Assembly (NCBI GenBank): GCA_964620595.1
Contig: CAZUHP010000025.1
Coordinates: 1 to 45,728 of the forward strand
Direction: 5' to 3'
From: Desulfocarbo sp964620595
GTDB lineage: Bacteria > Desulfobacterota > Desulfarculia > Desulfarculales > Desulfarculaceae
Length of the DNA stretch: 45,728 bases
Below are positions 16,537 through 24,953 of the stretch, one piece after another. The notes beneath the pieces are model-generated. The model was not told the origin of the DNA, searched no databases, and was given only the letters and a program-made list of their open reading frames with translations. Each line of letters starts with the position of its first letter. Position 1 is the first letter of the stretch. A program made the position numbers and the translations under genes.

Positions 16537-16590
16537 CCGCCGGCCCGGGCCGGGAGAGAGCCCCGGCCCGGGCCGGCGGTTTAATTTAAA
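16537..16590 (+). terminator. Strong intrinsic terminator after the porin gene
   Basis: A perfect 18-bp stem (16537-16554 and 16562-16579) with a 7-nt loop is followed by TTTAATTTAAA. It ends the feo/porin transcription unit. Confidence 0.85.
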
Positions 16591-16670
16591 AATGATAAAG
16601 CTGTAGCTCCCGATATGTGTTAACCTGCTACAGAATAGATGGACTGTCTTGTTTGTAATCTGGGGGTCAT

Positions 16671-17372
16671 ATGCGGAAATACGGCTTGCTTGCAATCTTG
16701 GCCGTGGCTGTCATGCTGGCGCTTCCCGCTTCGGCCGGCGCCGACACCATGAATGTCTTGAGCTTCAGCTACGCCAAGAAGGTGAAGGTCTATCACAGCA
16801 ACTGGCACCGGTACCAGAAGGTCTGGACCGGCGAGTTCACCACCCTTTTGGGCGGTGATACGGACGCCATCGCCTACTGCGTGGACTTGTTTCAGCACGC
16901 CAAGTTCGGGGAAGCGGACTATGACGTGACCGGCATGGGGCAATTCAGCCGGAGCCAGCAGGAGGCGGCCTGGATGATGCACTCCTATGCTCCCGGGCTG
17001 GGCAATGGAATCCTGGCGGGCTATGACTGGGATACCCAGGTGGCGGCCCTGCAGGTGGCCATCTGGGAGGTGATCTACGACGAGATGCACTCCCTGGCCA
17101 CCGGTAACTTCCGTCTGGGCGGCGGCCACTCGCAGCCGGTCTTCAGCCTGGCCAGCTATTACCTGGCCTCCATACCCCAGACCATTACCAGTGCCAGTAT
17201 CAACTTCTCCGCGGTCTACGGCCACGAGAAGTATCAGGACTTGTTGAACGGCGTTAAGATGGCGGCAGCCACCCCCGAGCCGGCCACGGGCCTGCTCTTT
17301 GTATCCTCTTTGGGGGTGGTGGCCTATCTGCGGCGCCGGGTTTCCCTGAAAAAGGGGGGCGAGCAAGCCTAG
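16671..17372 (+). CDS. PEP-CTERM surface protein with putative thioester domain
   Basis: A 233-residue exported protein. Residues 1-24 are a signal peptide. The C-terminus has the exosortase sorting signal: PEP at 202-204, a hydrophobic helix (TGLLFVSSLGVVAYL) and RRR at 221-223. In between, AYCVDLF (Cys70), a Trp-rich helix (QQEAAWMMHSY) and AALQVAIWEV (Gln128) follow the order of the TQxA thioester domain, in which a Cys and a Gln form an internal thioester that binds targets covalently. Cys70 is the only cysteine, so it cannot be in an internal disulfide. The Thr of the TQxA motif is Leu here. No exosortase gene is in the window. A terminator follows. Confidence 0.7.
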   Translation: MRKYGLLAILAVAVMLALPASAGADTMNVLSFSYAKKVKVYHSNWHRYQKVWTGEFTTLLGGDTDAIAYCVDLFQHAKFGEADYDVTGMGQFSRSQQEAAWMMHSYAPGLGNGILAGYDWDTQVAALQVAIWEVIYDEMHSLATGNFRLGGGHSQPVFSLASYYLASIPQTITSASINFSAVYGHEKYQDLLNGVKMAAATPEPATGLLFVSSLGVVAYLRRRVSLKKGGEQA

Positions 17373-17398
17373 AAGCCGCTGGCCGGTTGACGAATCGC

Positions 17399-17435
17399 AA
17401 CCAGCGGCCCCCTTGCAGGGGGCCGCTGGTTTTTG
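17399..17435 (+). terminator. Intrinsic terminator after the PEP-CTERM gene
   Basis: The stem ACCAGCGGCCCCC (17400-17412) pairs perfectly with 17418-17430 around the loop TTGCA and is followed by a run of T. Confidence 0.9.
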
Positions 17436-17554
17436 TGTCCTTTGGCCAGGAAGCTGCCGCAATGTTTGAGATTCAAGCACGTTGCGGCACCTGGGCGCGA
17501 AAGCCGCTTCAAGTACGGATCGCCTGCGCCTTTGGGGGCGGGAATTATCGAGGG

Positions 17555-17583
17555 TTGCCGCTAAATTACACTTTTGGTATAAA
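17555..17583 (+). promoter_or_regulatory. Probable promoter of the chemoreceptor gene
   Basis: TTGCCG (17555-17560), a 17-bp spacer, and TATAAA (17578-17583), in an AT-rich stretch. The leader would be about 135 nt. Confidence 0.5.
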
Positions 17584-17725
17584 GTGTTGCGCGGCTTGCT
17601 TTGTCCTATAAGTATGTGCTTCTTTAATAAATAGATTCATAATAAACCGTGGAAGCCCCGCCACCCCCCCGCCGCGTCATTGGCAACGAGCTTTGGGACT
17701 TCTATTGCTTGGAACCGGGTGACAC

Positions 17726-19465
17726 ATGGCAAGCATATCTTTGGTCAGGATGTCACTACGGCAGAGGATCGTAGCGCCCGTACTGGCGGCGCTGGTCCTC
17801 ATGGCCGTGGCAGGGGTATGGTTTTCTCACCATCAGCGCATGTCCGCTGTACGTGACCAGGCCAGGAGCCGCATGGCGGCCTGGGCCCAGATAGTGGGCT
17901 CGGCAGTGGACAACGACGGCATCCGGGCCAAGGCCCTGGCCCGCCTGGTGGCGGCCATGCCCCTGGTGCAGGAGGCCTTTGCCAAGCGCGACCGCAAGGC
18001 GCTCAGCGCGCTTACCCTCCCGGCCTACCGGGAGGTCAAGAAAGAGCTGGGCCTCAGGCAGTTCCAGTTTCACCTGCCGCCGGCCACCTCCTTTTTCCGG
18101 GTGCATAAGCCCGCCAAGTTCGGGGACGATTTGTCCTCCTTCCGCAGGACCGTGGTCAAGGTGAACCAGACCCAGAAGCCGGTGTCCGGGGTGGAAAAGG
18201 GCGTGGCCGGGGCCGGGATACGGGGGGTGGTGCCGGTGTTCTACCAGGGCCGCCACATCGGCTCGGTGGAGTTCGGCCTGGCCCTGAACGACGCCTTTGC
18301 CAAGAGCATCAAGAAGCACTGCGGTTTCGATTTGTTCCTCTTGGCCCCGGACGGCAAGGGCGGTTTCAGGTACTGGGCCCGCACCATGGACATGAAGGCG
18401 GTGGACTCCGACCCGGCGGCCCTGGAGAGGGTGCTCCAGAGCGGCAAGCCCCTCCTGCGCGAGGTCAGCACCCGGGCAGGCACGGTGTTCATCTACAATG
18501 CCCCCTTGCGGGACTTCTCGGGCAAGCCGGTGGCGGTGATGGCCATCACCCTGGACACCACCCAGGCCGTGAAGGCGGTGTGGCAGCAGACCTGGACCCT
18601 CATGGCGGTGGCCGTGGTGCTGGTGCTGCTCCTGGGCGTGGTCACCTACTTCACCGCCGCCCTGGTGGTCAGGGTGCTGGGCGGTATCTCGGAAAAGCTG
18701 GGCAACGCGGCCGAGGACGTGGCCAGCGCGGCGGACGAGATATCCGTGGCCAGCCAGCGCCAGGCCGAGCAGGCCAACCGCCAGGCCGCCAGCCTGGCCG
18801 AGAGCGCCGCGCGCCTGGAGGACCTGGCCGGCCGGAGCCGGGAGAACGCCCAGCGCTCGACCGAGGCCATGGGCTCCCGCGATGAGTCGCGCCGGGCCCT
18901 GGCCGAGGCCGAGGAAAAGATGAGCCGCACGGTGGAGGCCATGGAGCGGCTCAAGGTGTCCGGCGAGGAGACGGGCAAGATCATCAAGACCATCGACGAG
19001 ATCGCCTTCCAGACCAACCTCTTGGCCCTCAACGCCGCAGTGGAGGCCGCCCGGGCCGGCGAGGCGGGCGCGGGCTTTGCGGTGGTGGCGGACGAGGTGC
19101 GGAACCTGGCCCTGCGCGCGGCCGAGGCCGCCAAGAACACCCAGGACATGATCCAAGGCTCGGTGGAGCAGATCAAGCTGGCGGTGAGCCTGGTGGAGGA
19201 CACGGGCAGCGCCTTCCAGACCATGCGCGAGCAGAACGAGAACGTGGGCCGCCTGGTGGAGGGGATTGCCGAGGGAGTGGGCGAGCAGGCCCAGGCCATC
19301 GAGCAGCTCAACCAGGCGGTGGCCGACCTGGACAAGCTGGTGCAGGAGAACGCGGCCGAGGCCCAGCAGACCGCTGGCTCGGGCCATATGCTCACCGACC
19401 AGGCCGGCACCATGACCCGGCTGGCCGAGGACCTGCGCCGCCTGATCCGGGGCCGGAGCAGCTAG
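17726..19465 (+). CDS. Methyl-accepting chemotaxis protein with periplasmic Cache-type sensor
   Basis: A 579-residue chemoreceptor. The first membrane helix is at about 15-37 and the second at about 290-315. The roughly 250-residue periplasmic part between them resembles the double-Cache type (QFQFHLPPATSFFRVHKPAKFGDD). No clear HAMP domain follows TM2; the chain goes into a long Ala/Glu/Gln-rich coiled coil. The signalling tip is canonical: DEIAFQTNLLALNAAVEAARAGE, then GFAVVADEVRNLALR. There is no C-terminal CheR-binding pentapeptide. Two in-frame ATGs (17726 and 17750) are possible; the second leaves a shorter N-terminus before TM1. The ligand is unknown. Confidence 0.9.
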   Translation: MASISLVRMSLRQRIVAPVLAALVLMAVAGVWFSHHQRMSAVRDQARSRMAAWAQIVGSAVDNDGIRAKALARLVAAMPLVQEAFAKRDRKALSALTLPAYREVKKELGLRQFQFHLPPATSFFRVHKPAKFGDDLSSFRRTVVKVNQTQKPVSGVEKGVAGAGIRGVVPVFYQGRHIGSVEFGLALNDAFAKSIKKHCGFDLFLLAPDGKGGFRYWARTMDMKAVDSDPAALERVLQSGKPLLREVSTRAGTVFIYNAPLRDFSGKPVAVMAITLDTTQAVKAVWQQTWTLMAVAVVLVLLLGVVTYFTAALVVRVLGGISEKLGNAAEDVASAADEISVASQRQAEQANRQAASLAESAARLEDLAGRSRENAQRSTEAMGSRDESRRALAEAEEKMSRTVEAMERLKVSGEETGKIIKTIDEIAFQTNLLALNAAVEAARAGEAGAGFAVVADEVRNLALRAAEAAKNTQDMIQGSVEQIKLAVSLVEDTGSAFQTMREQNENVGRLVEGIAEGVGEQAQAIEQLNQAVADLDKLVQENAAEAQQTAGSGHMLTDQAGTMTRLAEDLRRLIRGRSS

Positions 19466-19577
19466 CCTCCCCCTCCGCCCCCGCCCCCGCCCCCCCGCCC
19501 CCCCCGCCCCTGGCCGCCACCCGCCCCCATCCCCTGCCCGGGGGCTGGCCGCGGTTGCGGGCCGGGGCGGACCGCGG
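19466..19577. repeat. C-rich tract F and hairpin between convergent genes
   Basis: Runs of C broken by single G from 19466 to about 19517 resemble the other G-rich tracts but have no GTCGC unit. They are followed by a hairpin with arms CCGCGGT (19549-19555) and ACCGCGG (19571-19577). It separates the convergent chemoreceptor and histidine kinase genes and may serve as a bidirectional terminator. Confidence 0.55.
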
Positions 19578-19603
19578 CCGGGTGTGGGCAGGGAAAGGGG
19601 AGG

Positions 19604-20953
19604 CTATTTCTTGGCGTCCGGGGGGGTGGCGTGGCTTGGCAGCCACACCAGAAAGCGCGTGCCCTTTTCGCCTTCCACCCACAGGCGCCCGCCATGGGCC
19701 TCCACCGCCATCTTGCAGAAGGTGAGCCCCAGGCCGCTGCCGCCACCAGGGGGGGTGGGGGGCTGGCCGAACAGCCGGGACATGCGCTCCTGCAAGCGCT
19801 TGGCAAGGCCCGGTCCGTTGTCCGTAACCTCGATTACCACGCCGTGATCCTGGCTCCGGGCCATCAGGCCCACCCAGCCGCCTTGGGGCGCCTGGGCAAG
19901 GGTCTTGGTCAAAAGGTTTTGCAGCACCCGGGCCAGCAACCCGGGGTCGGCGGAAAAGCCCTCGCCGACCTCGTCCTGGATGCTCACCTCCAACTCCTTG
20001 TGGCGGATCAGGGCGCGGAAGCTGCGGCGCACCGTTTCGGCCAGCTCCTGGAAGACCACCCGCCCCGGCTCGATCTGGAGCCGCCCCTCCTCCAGGCGGG
20101 AGATATCCACCAGGTTCATGATCATGCGCAACAATTCGTCCGCCCCCAGGCCGGCCAGCTCCAGGGCCTCGGCCTGGCTGGGGGAGAGTGTCTCCTGGGA
20201 TATGCGTTCCAGGTTGTCCATGACCTTGGCCAGGGGGGCCTGCAGGTCGCGCGCCGCCATGTTGGTGAATTCATGGCGCAGGGCCTCCAGGCGCCGCAGC
20301 TCGGCATTGGCCCGGGCCATGGCCTCCTTGTCCTTTTGCAACTGCTCCTGGGCGGCCATGAGGTCCCGGGTGCGCTCGGCCACCATGTCCTCCAGGGAGT
20401 GGCTGTACTCCCGGATGGTCTGCTCCATGCGCTTGAAGATAGTCACGTCCCGGCCGTGGATGATGGCCAGGCTGAACTCGCCTTCGGCATCCTGGGCGAG
20501 GAGCAGGGAGAATTCCCAGAACTGGGGCCCGTCCTCGCCGGACATCTCCACCAGGCGGTACTGGGGAGTGCGCCGGGCCTTGAGCCGCTCGAAGGCTTGC
20601 TGCAACACCCCCGGAATGGGCAGGGAGGGCCAGGCCCGCTTCATCACCTCCTGGCCCGGCAGGCCCACCAGTTCCCGCGGGTGGGCGCCGGCCCGGCGGG
20701 CCAGGGCCATGTTCAGGGACTCCACTTGGCCTTGGGGGGTGAGGGAGAAGATGGGGTCGGGTATGGAATCGAAAACCGCGGCCAACTTGTTGCGGCTGGC
20801 CCGCAGGATGTCCTTGAGGCGCTGCAGCTCCCGCAGCTCCCGGCCGGTAGCACCGGCTCTGGCCTTGGGCTTGGCGGCGCTCTTGGCGCGGTTCGGGTCG
20901 CCGCGGGGCAGGGACGGCCGGCCCATGACGTTCAGTCCACCTGCCCCCGCCAT
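19604..20953 (-). CDS. PAS-domain histidine kinase homologue with degenerate H-box
   Basis: A 449-residue soluble protein with no membrane helix. A basic N-terminal region is followed by a PAS domain (about 52-180: FDSIPDPIFSLTPQGQVESLN), a coiled coil, then HisKA and HATPase domains. In the H-box the phospho-accepting His is Arg235 (NMAARDLQAPL), and the second Asn of the N-box is also lost (RVLQNLLTKTLAQ), while the G1 (DNGPGL) and G2 (GGGSGLGLTF) boxes remain. It therefore cannot autophosphorylate in the usual way. The start chosen is ATG 20953 with GGAGG ten nt upstream; a GTG at 20989 is an alternative. A CheY-like gene lies upstream. Confidence 0.75.
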   Translation of the reverse strand: MAGAGGLNVMGRPSLPRGDPNRAKSAAKPKARAGATGRELRELQRLKDILRASRNKLAAVFDSIPDPIFSLTPQGQVESLNMALARRAGAHPRELVGLPGQEVMKRAWPSLPIPGVLQQAFERLKARRTPQYRLVEMSGEDGPQFWEFSLLLAQDAEGEFSLAIIHGRDVTIFKRMEQTIREYSHSLEDMVAERTRDLMAAQEQLQKDKEAMARANAELRRLEALRHEFTNMAARDLQAPLAKVMDNLERISQETLSPSQAEALELAGLGADELLRMIMNLVDISRLEEGRLQIEPGRVVFQELAETVRRSFRALIRHKELEVSIQDEVGEGFSADPGLLARVLQNLLTKTLAQAPQGGWVGLMARSQDHGVVIEVTDNGPGLAKRLQERMSRLFGQPPTPPGGGSGLGLTFCKMAVEAHGGRLWVEGEKGTRFLVWLPSHATPPDAKK

Positions 20954-21193
20954 GGCTGGCGGGCCTCCAGGAAACCGCTGCCGGCGCACGGTGCCCGGCC
21001 GGGATGAGGCGGGCCGGTTTCCCGCTGCTGAGGCTTGTCCCCGGCGATCGCCAGGTCAAGGTCTTGGACCAGAGGCCAGGACAAACACACCCCCCACTCG
21101 TACTGCACGTCTTCCCCCCCAAGAGCGCTACCCTGGTGAGCTATCGGCCGATTTTTCCTATGACATTGATCATATACAGCTTTTGGCGCCTGG

Positions 21194-21571
21194 TCAAGCT
21201 CGCGGCTGCCCCATGAGCCGCCGCACGTGTTCCACCAGCACCTGGGGCTGCACCGGCTTGGTGAGATACAGGTCGGCCCCCGCCGCCTCGCCCCGCTGGC
21301 GGTCGTGGTCCTCGCTTTCGGTGGAGAGCACGATGATGGGTACCTTGGCCAGGGCTTTTTGGGCGCGCACCCGGCTGATGAGGGTGAAGCCGTCCATGCG
21401 CGGCATGTTCACGTCGGTAATGATCAGGTCCGCCTTCTCGTGGGACAGTATCTCCAGCGCCTCCACTCCGTCATAGGCGGTGTTGACCGCAAAGCCGTAT
21501 TGCCTGAGCACCATGCTCAGCAGGTTCAGGATGGTGGGGGAGTCCTCCACCAGAAGAATACGAGCAGGCAT
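21194..21571 (-). CDS. CheY-like single-domain response regulator
   Basis: A 125-residue receiver domain without an output domain. All key residues are present: the acidic pair in LLVEDS, the phospho-accepting Asp in IITDVNMPRMDG near residue 53, Ser/Thr in VLSTES and Lys in LTKPVQ. The start is ATG 21571 with AAGGAG six nt upstream. It lies between the HEAT-repeat gene and the His-less kinase gene, so the soluble kinase at 23627-24358 is the closest candidate phosphodonor. Confidence 0.88.
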   Translation of the reverse strand: MPARILLVEDSPTILNLLSMVLRQYGFAVNTAYDGVEALEILSHEKADLIITDVNMPRMDGFTLISRVRAQKALAKVPIIVLSTESEDHDRQRGEAAGADLYLTKPVQPQVLVEHVRRLMGQPRA

Positions 21572-21694
21572 GCATGGCTCCTTCTTGGCGCCGATCGACC
21601 GGGGGGGCAAGGGGGCCCGGTGGGTGAGCAGCTCTTGATCAAAGTTACGATATTACCACTTCGCGGGAAAGATTCACAGCGCCGGCATGGTTAC

Positions 21695-23593
21695 TCACCA
21701 GCCTCCTTCGATTTTCTGGATGGCGGTGGTGGCTGCCGCGCGAACCCGGGGGTTGCTGTCGGCCAGCAGGTTGATCAGGGGGGTGGAGGCGCGGGGTTCG
21801 CCGATGGTGCCCAGGGCCTGGGCCGCGGCCACCCTGAGGCGGCTTTCCGGGCTTTCCAACAGGGCCAGCAGCGGCTCCACCGCCTCGTCCGCCCCCGCCC
21901 GGCCCAGGCCCGCCACCGCCTCGAGGCGGATGTCCGGGTCCGGGTCCTGTAGGGCCTTTATCAACAGGGCCTGGCCCCCCTGGGGCTGGCGCTGGGCCAG
22001 GGATTCCACCAAGACGCGGCGCACCGAGGGCTCCGGGTCCGAGAGGGAGGTCTCCAAAAAGCCCAGGGCGCGGCGGTCGCCCGAGGCCAACAGGGCCTCC
22101 ACCGCCGCCTGGCGCACCGCGGGTTCGGGGTCGCTCAACAGCTTGCCCAGGATGCCGATGCCCTCGCCCGCGCCCATTTGGCCCAGGCCCAGGGCGCACA
22201 GCTCCCGCCGGCAGGGAGGGTCGCTGGTCAGGCCCTCGATGAACAGCCGGCGCACCGCCGGGCCGCCGATGGCCAAAAGCGCCTGCTGGGCCTGCTGGCG
22301 CACCCGTTCCCGGGGATGGGCCAGCAGCGAACCCAGGGCGGGCACGGTGGTGGAGTCGCCCAGGCGGCCCAGGGCCCAGGCCGCCTCCGCCTTGACCCGG
22401 TCGTCCGGGTCGTTCAAGGCCGAAAGCAGCGCACCCAGCGCCTGGGGGGAAGCCACCGCCCCCAGGCCCCGGGCGGCCTGGCGGCGCACCTCCGGGCTCT
22501 GGTGGGACAGCCCCTCGATCAGGGGTGCCACCGCCCGCTCGCCCCCGATATTGCCCAGGGCCCGCACCGCCACCTCGGCCACCTTGGCGGAGGGGTCGCG
22601 CACCGCTCCCACCAGGGGCGGCAGCTCGCCGATGGCGACCAGGGCCAGTTCGATCAGGCCCAGCACTTCCTGGTTGTTGGTGTCCCGGGCCAGGTCCAGG
22701 ATGCTGTACACGCTGGCGCCGTCGCCCAGGACCGCCAGGCCCATGAGCGCGTCGGATTTTACCTGGTCCGAGGGTTCGCCCAAAGCGTCGATCAAGCCCA
22801 AACAGGCCCGCTCCCGCAGCTCCTGGTCCATCTCCTTCAGCATGAGGGGGTTGGCGCCCTTGAGCAGCGCGCTCAGAAGATGCTGCATCAGGGGGCCTTC
22901 GGCCCGGCGCATGGCCTCCAGCACCGGCGGCAGGGCGCGGGGGTCCTGGAAGCGGCCCAGGGCCTCGGCCACCGCGACCCGCAGCAGCTCCGAGCCTTCC
23001 TCCAGGCAGTCGATCAGGGGCTCCACCGCGCTGGGGTCGCCGATGGCGGCCAGGGCCTCTACGGCCGCAAAGGCCACCCATTCCTCGTCGTGCAGGAGCC
23101 GGATGAGTCCGGGCACCGCGGAGCTGTCGCCCCGCTTGCCCAGGCTGGTGGCGGCATTGGCCCGCACGTTGGGGTCTGGGTCCTGCAGGGCCCTCACCAG
23201 GGCCCGGGTCACGCCCGGGGCGTCCACGTGGCCCAGGATGTCCGCGGCAAAGATACGCAGGTCGCGTTCGTTCTCGCGCAGCAGGTCCAGCAGCAGGTCC
23301 GGGGCGTCCTCGCCCAAGCGGCGCAGCAGGTTCATGGCCGCGTTGCGCAGGCCCACCTGCTCCACCGACAGCAACGGCGCCAGGCGGGCGGCCACGTCGC
23401 GGCCGCGTATCTTCAACAGCGCCTGGCTCGCCGCCTCGACCACCGCCGGATCCTCGTCGGCCAGCCGGTCCACCAGGGCGGACACCGCCCGCCGGTCGCC
23501 CATCTCGCCCAGGGCCTGGGCCGCGCGCAGGCGCAGGTCGGGCGCCGGGGCCTGGAGTTGGTAGAGCAGATGGTTGAGCCGGTCCAGGTTCAT
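21695..23593 (-). CDS. Large HEAT-repeat protein
   Basis: A 632-residue protein made almost entirely of about twenty HEAT repeats of roughly 31 residues, with the recurring pattern DPxxxVRxxAAxALGxxGDxxAVxPLxxxL. No signal peptide, membrane helix or catalytic motif is visible, so it should be a cytoplasmic alpha-solenoid scaffold. Its regular Ala/Leu codons create long open frames on the other strand that are not genes. It is within a run of signalling genes (kinase upstream by 33 bp, CheY-like downstream), and a scaffold role there is inferred. The ribosome site at the ATG is weak. Confidence 0.85.
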   Translation of the reverse strand: MNLDRLNHLLYQLQAPAPDLRLRAAQALGEMGDRRAVSALVDRLADEDPAVVEAASQALLKIRGRDVAARLAPLLSVEQVGLRNAAMNLLRRLGEDAPDLLLDLLRENERDLRIFAADILGHVDAPGVTRALVRALQDPDPNVRANAATSLGKRGDSSAVPGLIRLLHDEEWVAFAAVEALAAIGDPSAVEPLIDCLEEGSELLRVAVAEALGRFQDPRALPPVLEAMRRAEGPLMQHLLSALLKGANPLMLKEMDQELRERACLGLIDALGEPSDQVKSDALMGLAVLGDGASVYSILDLARDTNNQEVLGLIELALVAIGELPPLVGAVRDPSAKVAEVAVRALGNIGGERAVAPLIEGLSHQSPEVRRQAARGLGAVASPQALGALLSALNDPDDRVKAEAAWALGRLGDSTTVPALGSLLAHPRERVRQQAQQALLAIGGPAVRRLFIEGLTSDPPCRRELCALGLGQMGAGEGIGILGKLLSDPEPAVRQAAVEALLASGDRRALGFLETSLSDPEPSVRRVLVESLAQRQPQGGQALLIKALQDPDPDIRLEAVAGLGRAGADEAVEPLLALLESPESRLRVAAAQALGTIGEPRASTPLINLLADSNPRVRAAATTAIQKIEGGW

Positions 23594-23626
23594 AGCGGGA
23601 AGGGAAGGAAGGATGCTGGTTGGCGG

Positions 23627-24358
23627 TTAGTGGTCGGCATGGGGCAGGCTCATTTCAAAGGTACCGGGAGGGGATTGCACCCAGCGCACCTCTCCCTGCC
23701 AGCGGGCCAGAGCCGCCCGGGCCAGGAAAAGGCCCAGGCCGTCGTGGCCAGGGCCCTTGTCGCTGACAAAAGGCTCGAACATGCGAGCCGCCATCTCCGG
23801 GCCGGGGCCGGGCCCCTCGTCGCTCACCCGCAGCCCCACCCGCCCCGGGGTCTCCACCAGGGCCACCTCGAGCCGCCGGCGCTCCGTTTGGGCCAGGGAC
23901 TCCAGGGCGTTGGCCACCAGCAGGTTCAAGGCCAGGGCCACGTCCCCATAGGCGGCCCGGACCAGGGAGCCGGGCCGGGGCAGGTCCGCCTCCACCTGGG
24001 CCTCGTGCTTGAAAAACATGTCCGCCCGCCAGAAGGCGAGTTGCTCCCGGGCCAACTGCCCCAGGTCCAGGGACTCGGGCTCCGTTTTTTGCAGTTGCTG
24101 GCTCTGCCCGGCCAAGAGTTCCAGCTCCTCGCCCAGGCGGGCCACCCCTTGCTGCAGGGCGGTGAGCTTTGGGTCCAATTCCGGTTCGCCGCCGCGCTGG
24201 GCTTGCAGTTCCAGCAGGTCCAGGGGCAGGCGCACCATCTGCAAGGCGCCGGAGATATTGTGCACCACGCCCCTCAACAGTCGGCCCACCAGGCAGAGCT
24301 GCTCGCGCCGGATGAGCGCGTCCACCACCTGGGGTGAAAGCCGGCCGTCTTGGCTCAC
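23627..24358 (-). CDS. Soluble histidine kinase (short, NtrB-like)
   Basis: A 243-residue protein consisting of a dimerisation/phosphotransfer helix pair and a HATPase domain, without sensor or membrane helices. The H-box is GVVHNISGALQ with His33. The N-box is LNLLVANALES, G1 is SDEGPGPGPEMAARMFEPF and G2 GHDGLGLFLAR. The start is a GTG overlapping the PilZ stop as GTGA, with GAGGAGG seven nt upstream; the much longer open frame upstream is only the shadow of the PilZ gene. Input probably comes through a partner such as the PilZ or HEAT protein encoded beside it. Confidence 0.82.
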   Translation of the reverse strand: MSQDGRLSPQVVDALIRREQLCLVGRLLRGVVHNISGALQMVRLPLDLLELQAQRGGEPELDPKLTALQQGVARLGEELELLAGQSQQLQKTEPESLDLGQLAREQLAFWRADMFFKHEAQVEADLPRPGSLVRAAYGDVALALNLLVANALESLAQTERRRLEVALVETPGRVGLRVSDEGPGPGPEMAARMFEPFVSDKGPGHDGLGLFLARAALARWQGEVRWVQSPPGTFEMSLPHADH

Positions 24359-24921
24359 CTGCCTTCCTCCTCGGAGCGGCGCGCGATCTCCTGGCGCTGT
24401 TTTTGGAAGGTGAAGTGGATGATGCGCTCCCGGTCGGTGTCTGATATCTCCACGAAACGCACCGCCGAGGCAGCGCCCCCGCCCGGGGGCTCGGAACGGA
24501 CCACCTCTCCCACCGCCACCACCGGCCGCGAGGGCGCGTCGGGCAGGGTGAGACTCAGGAGCATGCGGCTGCCCAGCTCCAGCTCGCAGACCTCGGCCAG
24601 GCCAAAGCCCGAGCCGCTGATGTCGGTGGTGGTGGCCTGGTAGGGGAAGTGCTGCCGCTGCTCCTGGGAGCGCAGGTGGTAGAGCACCAGGTCCAGCTTG
24701 AAGTCCAGCCATTGCAGGACCTTGAGCAGCGGCTTGTGCTCGTCGCTCACCCCGTTTTCCTCCATGATCCGGCGGGCCTGGGTCTCCAGGGCGGCCATGG
24801 TGCTCCAGACCTCCTGTTCCAGGGCCATGGCCTGGCGCCCTTGGCGGGTGTCAGGGCCGTAATGCACGGTCAGTTCGGCCGCCGCCCGGAAGTATTCCCT
24901 GTCGCTGGTCGTCTCACCCAT
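24355..24921 (-). CDS. PilZ-domain protein
   Basis: A 188-residue protein. The c-di-GMP-binding signature appears in two parts: DREYFR at the N-terminus (the two Arg of the RxxxR-type motif) and DISGSGFGL near residue 99 (the D/NxSxxG motif). Between them is a helical insert of about 70 residues (ALEQEVWSTMAALETQ...), and the beta-barrel continues with VAVGEVVRSE and RFVEISDTDRERI. It overlaps the kinase gene downstream by 4 nt and follows the HD-GYP gene by 32 bp. It could couple c-di-GMP level to the kinase; this coupling is inferred from gene order. Confidence 0.82.
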   Translation of the reverse strand: MGETTSDREYFRAAAELTVHYGPDTRQGRQAMALEQEVWSTMAALETQARRIMEENGVSDEHKPLLKVLQWLDFKLDLVLYHLRSQEQRQHFPYQATTTDISGSGFGLAEVCELELGSRMLLSLTLPDAPSRPVVAVGEVVRSEPPGGGAASAVRFVEISDTDRERIIHFTFQKQRQEIARRSEEEGR

Positions 24922-24953
24922 GGTCAGTCTCCAAGCCTCCTTGGGCCGCGCCT

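Larger units (their letters stand above)
17373..17725. other. 353-bp intergenic region before the chemoreceptor
   Basis: It contains the terminator of the PEP-CTERM gene and a promoter at 17555-17583. The part from 17580 to 17650 is AT-richer than the rest of the window. I see no believable gene in it. Confidence 0.6.
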
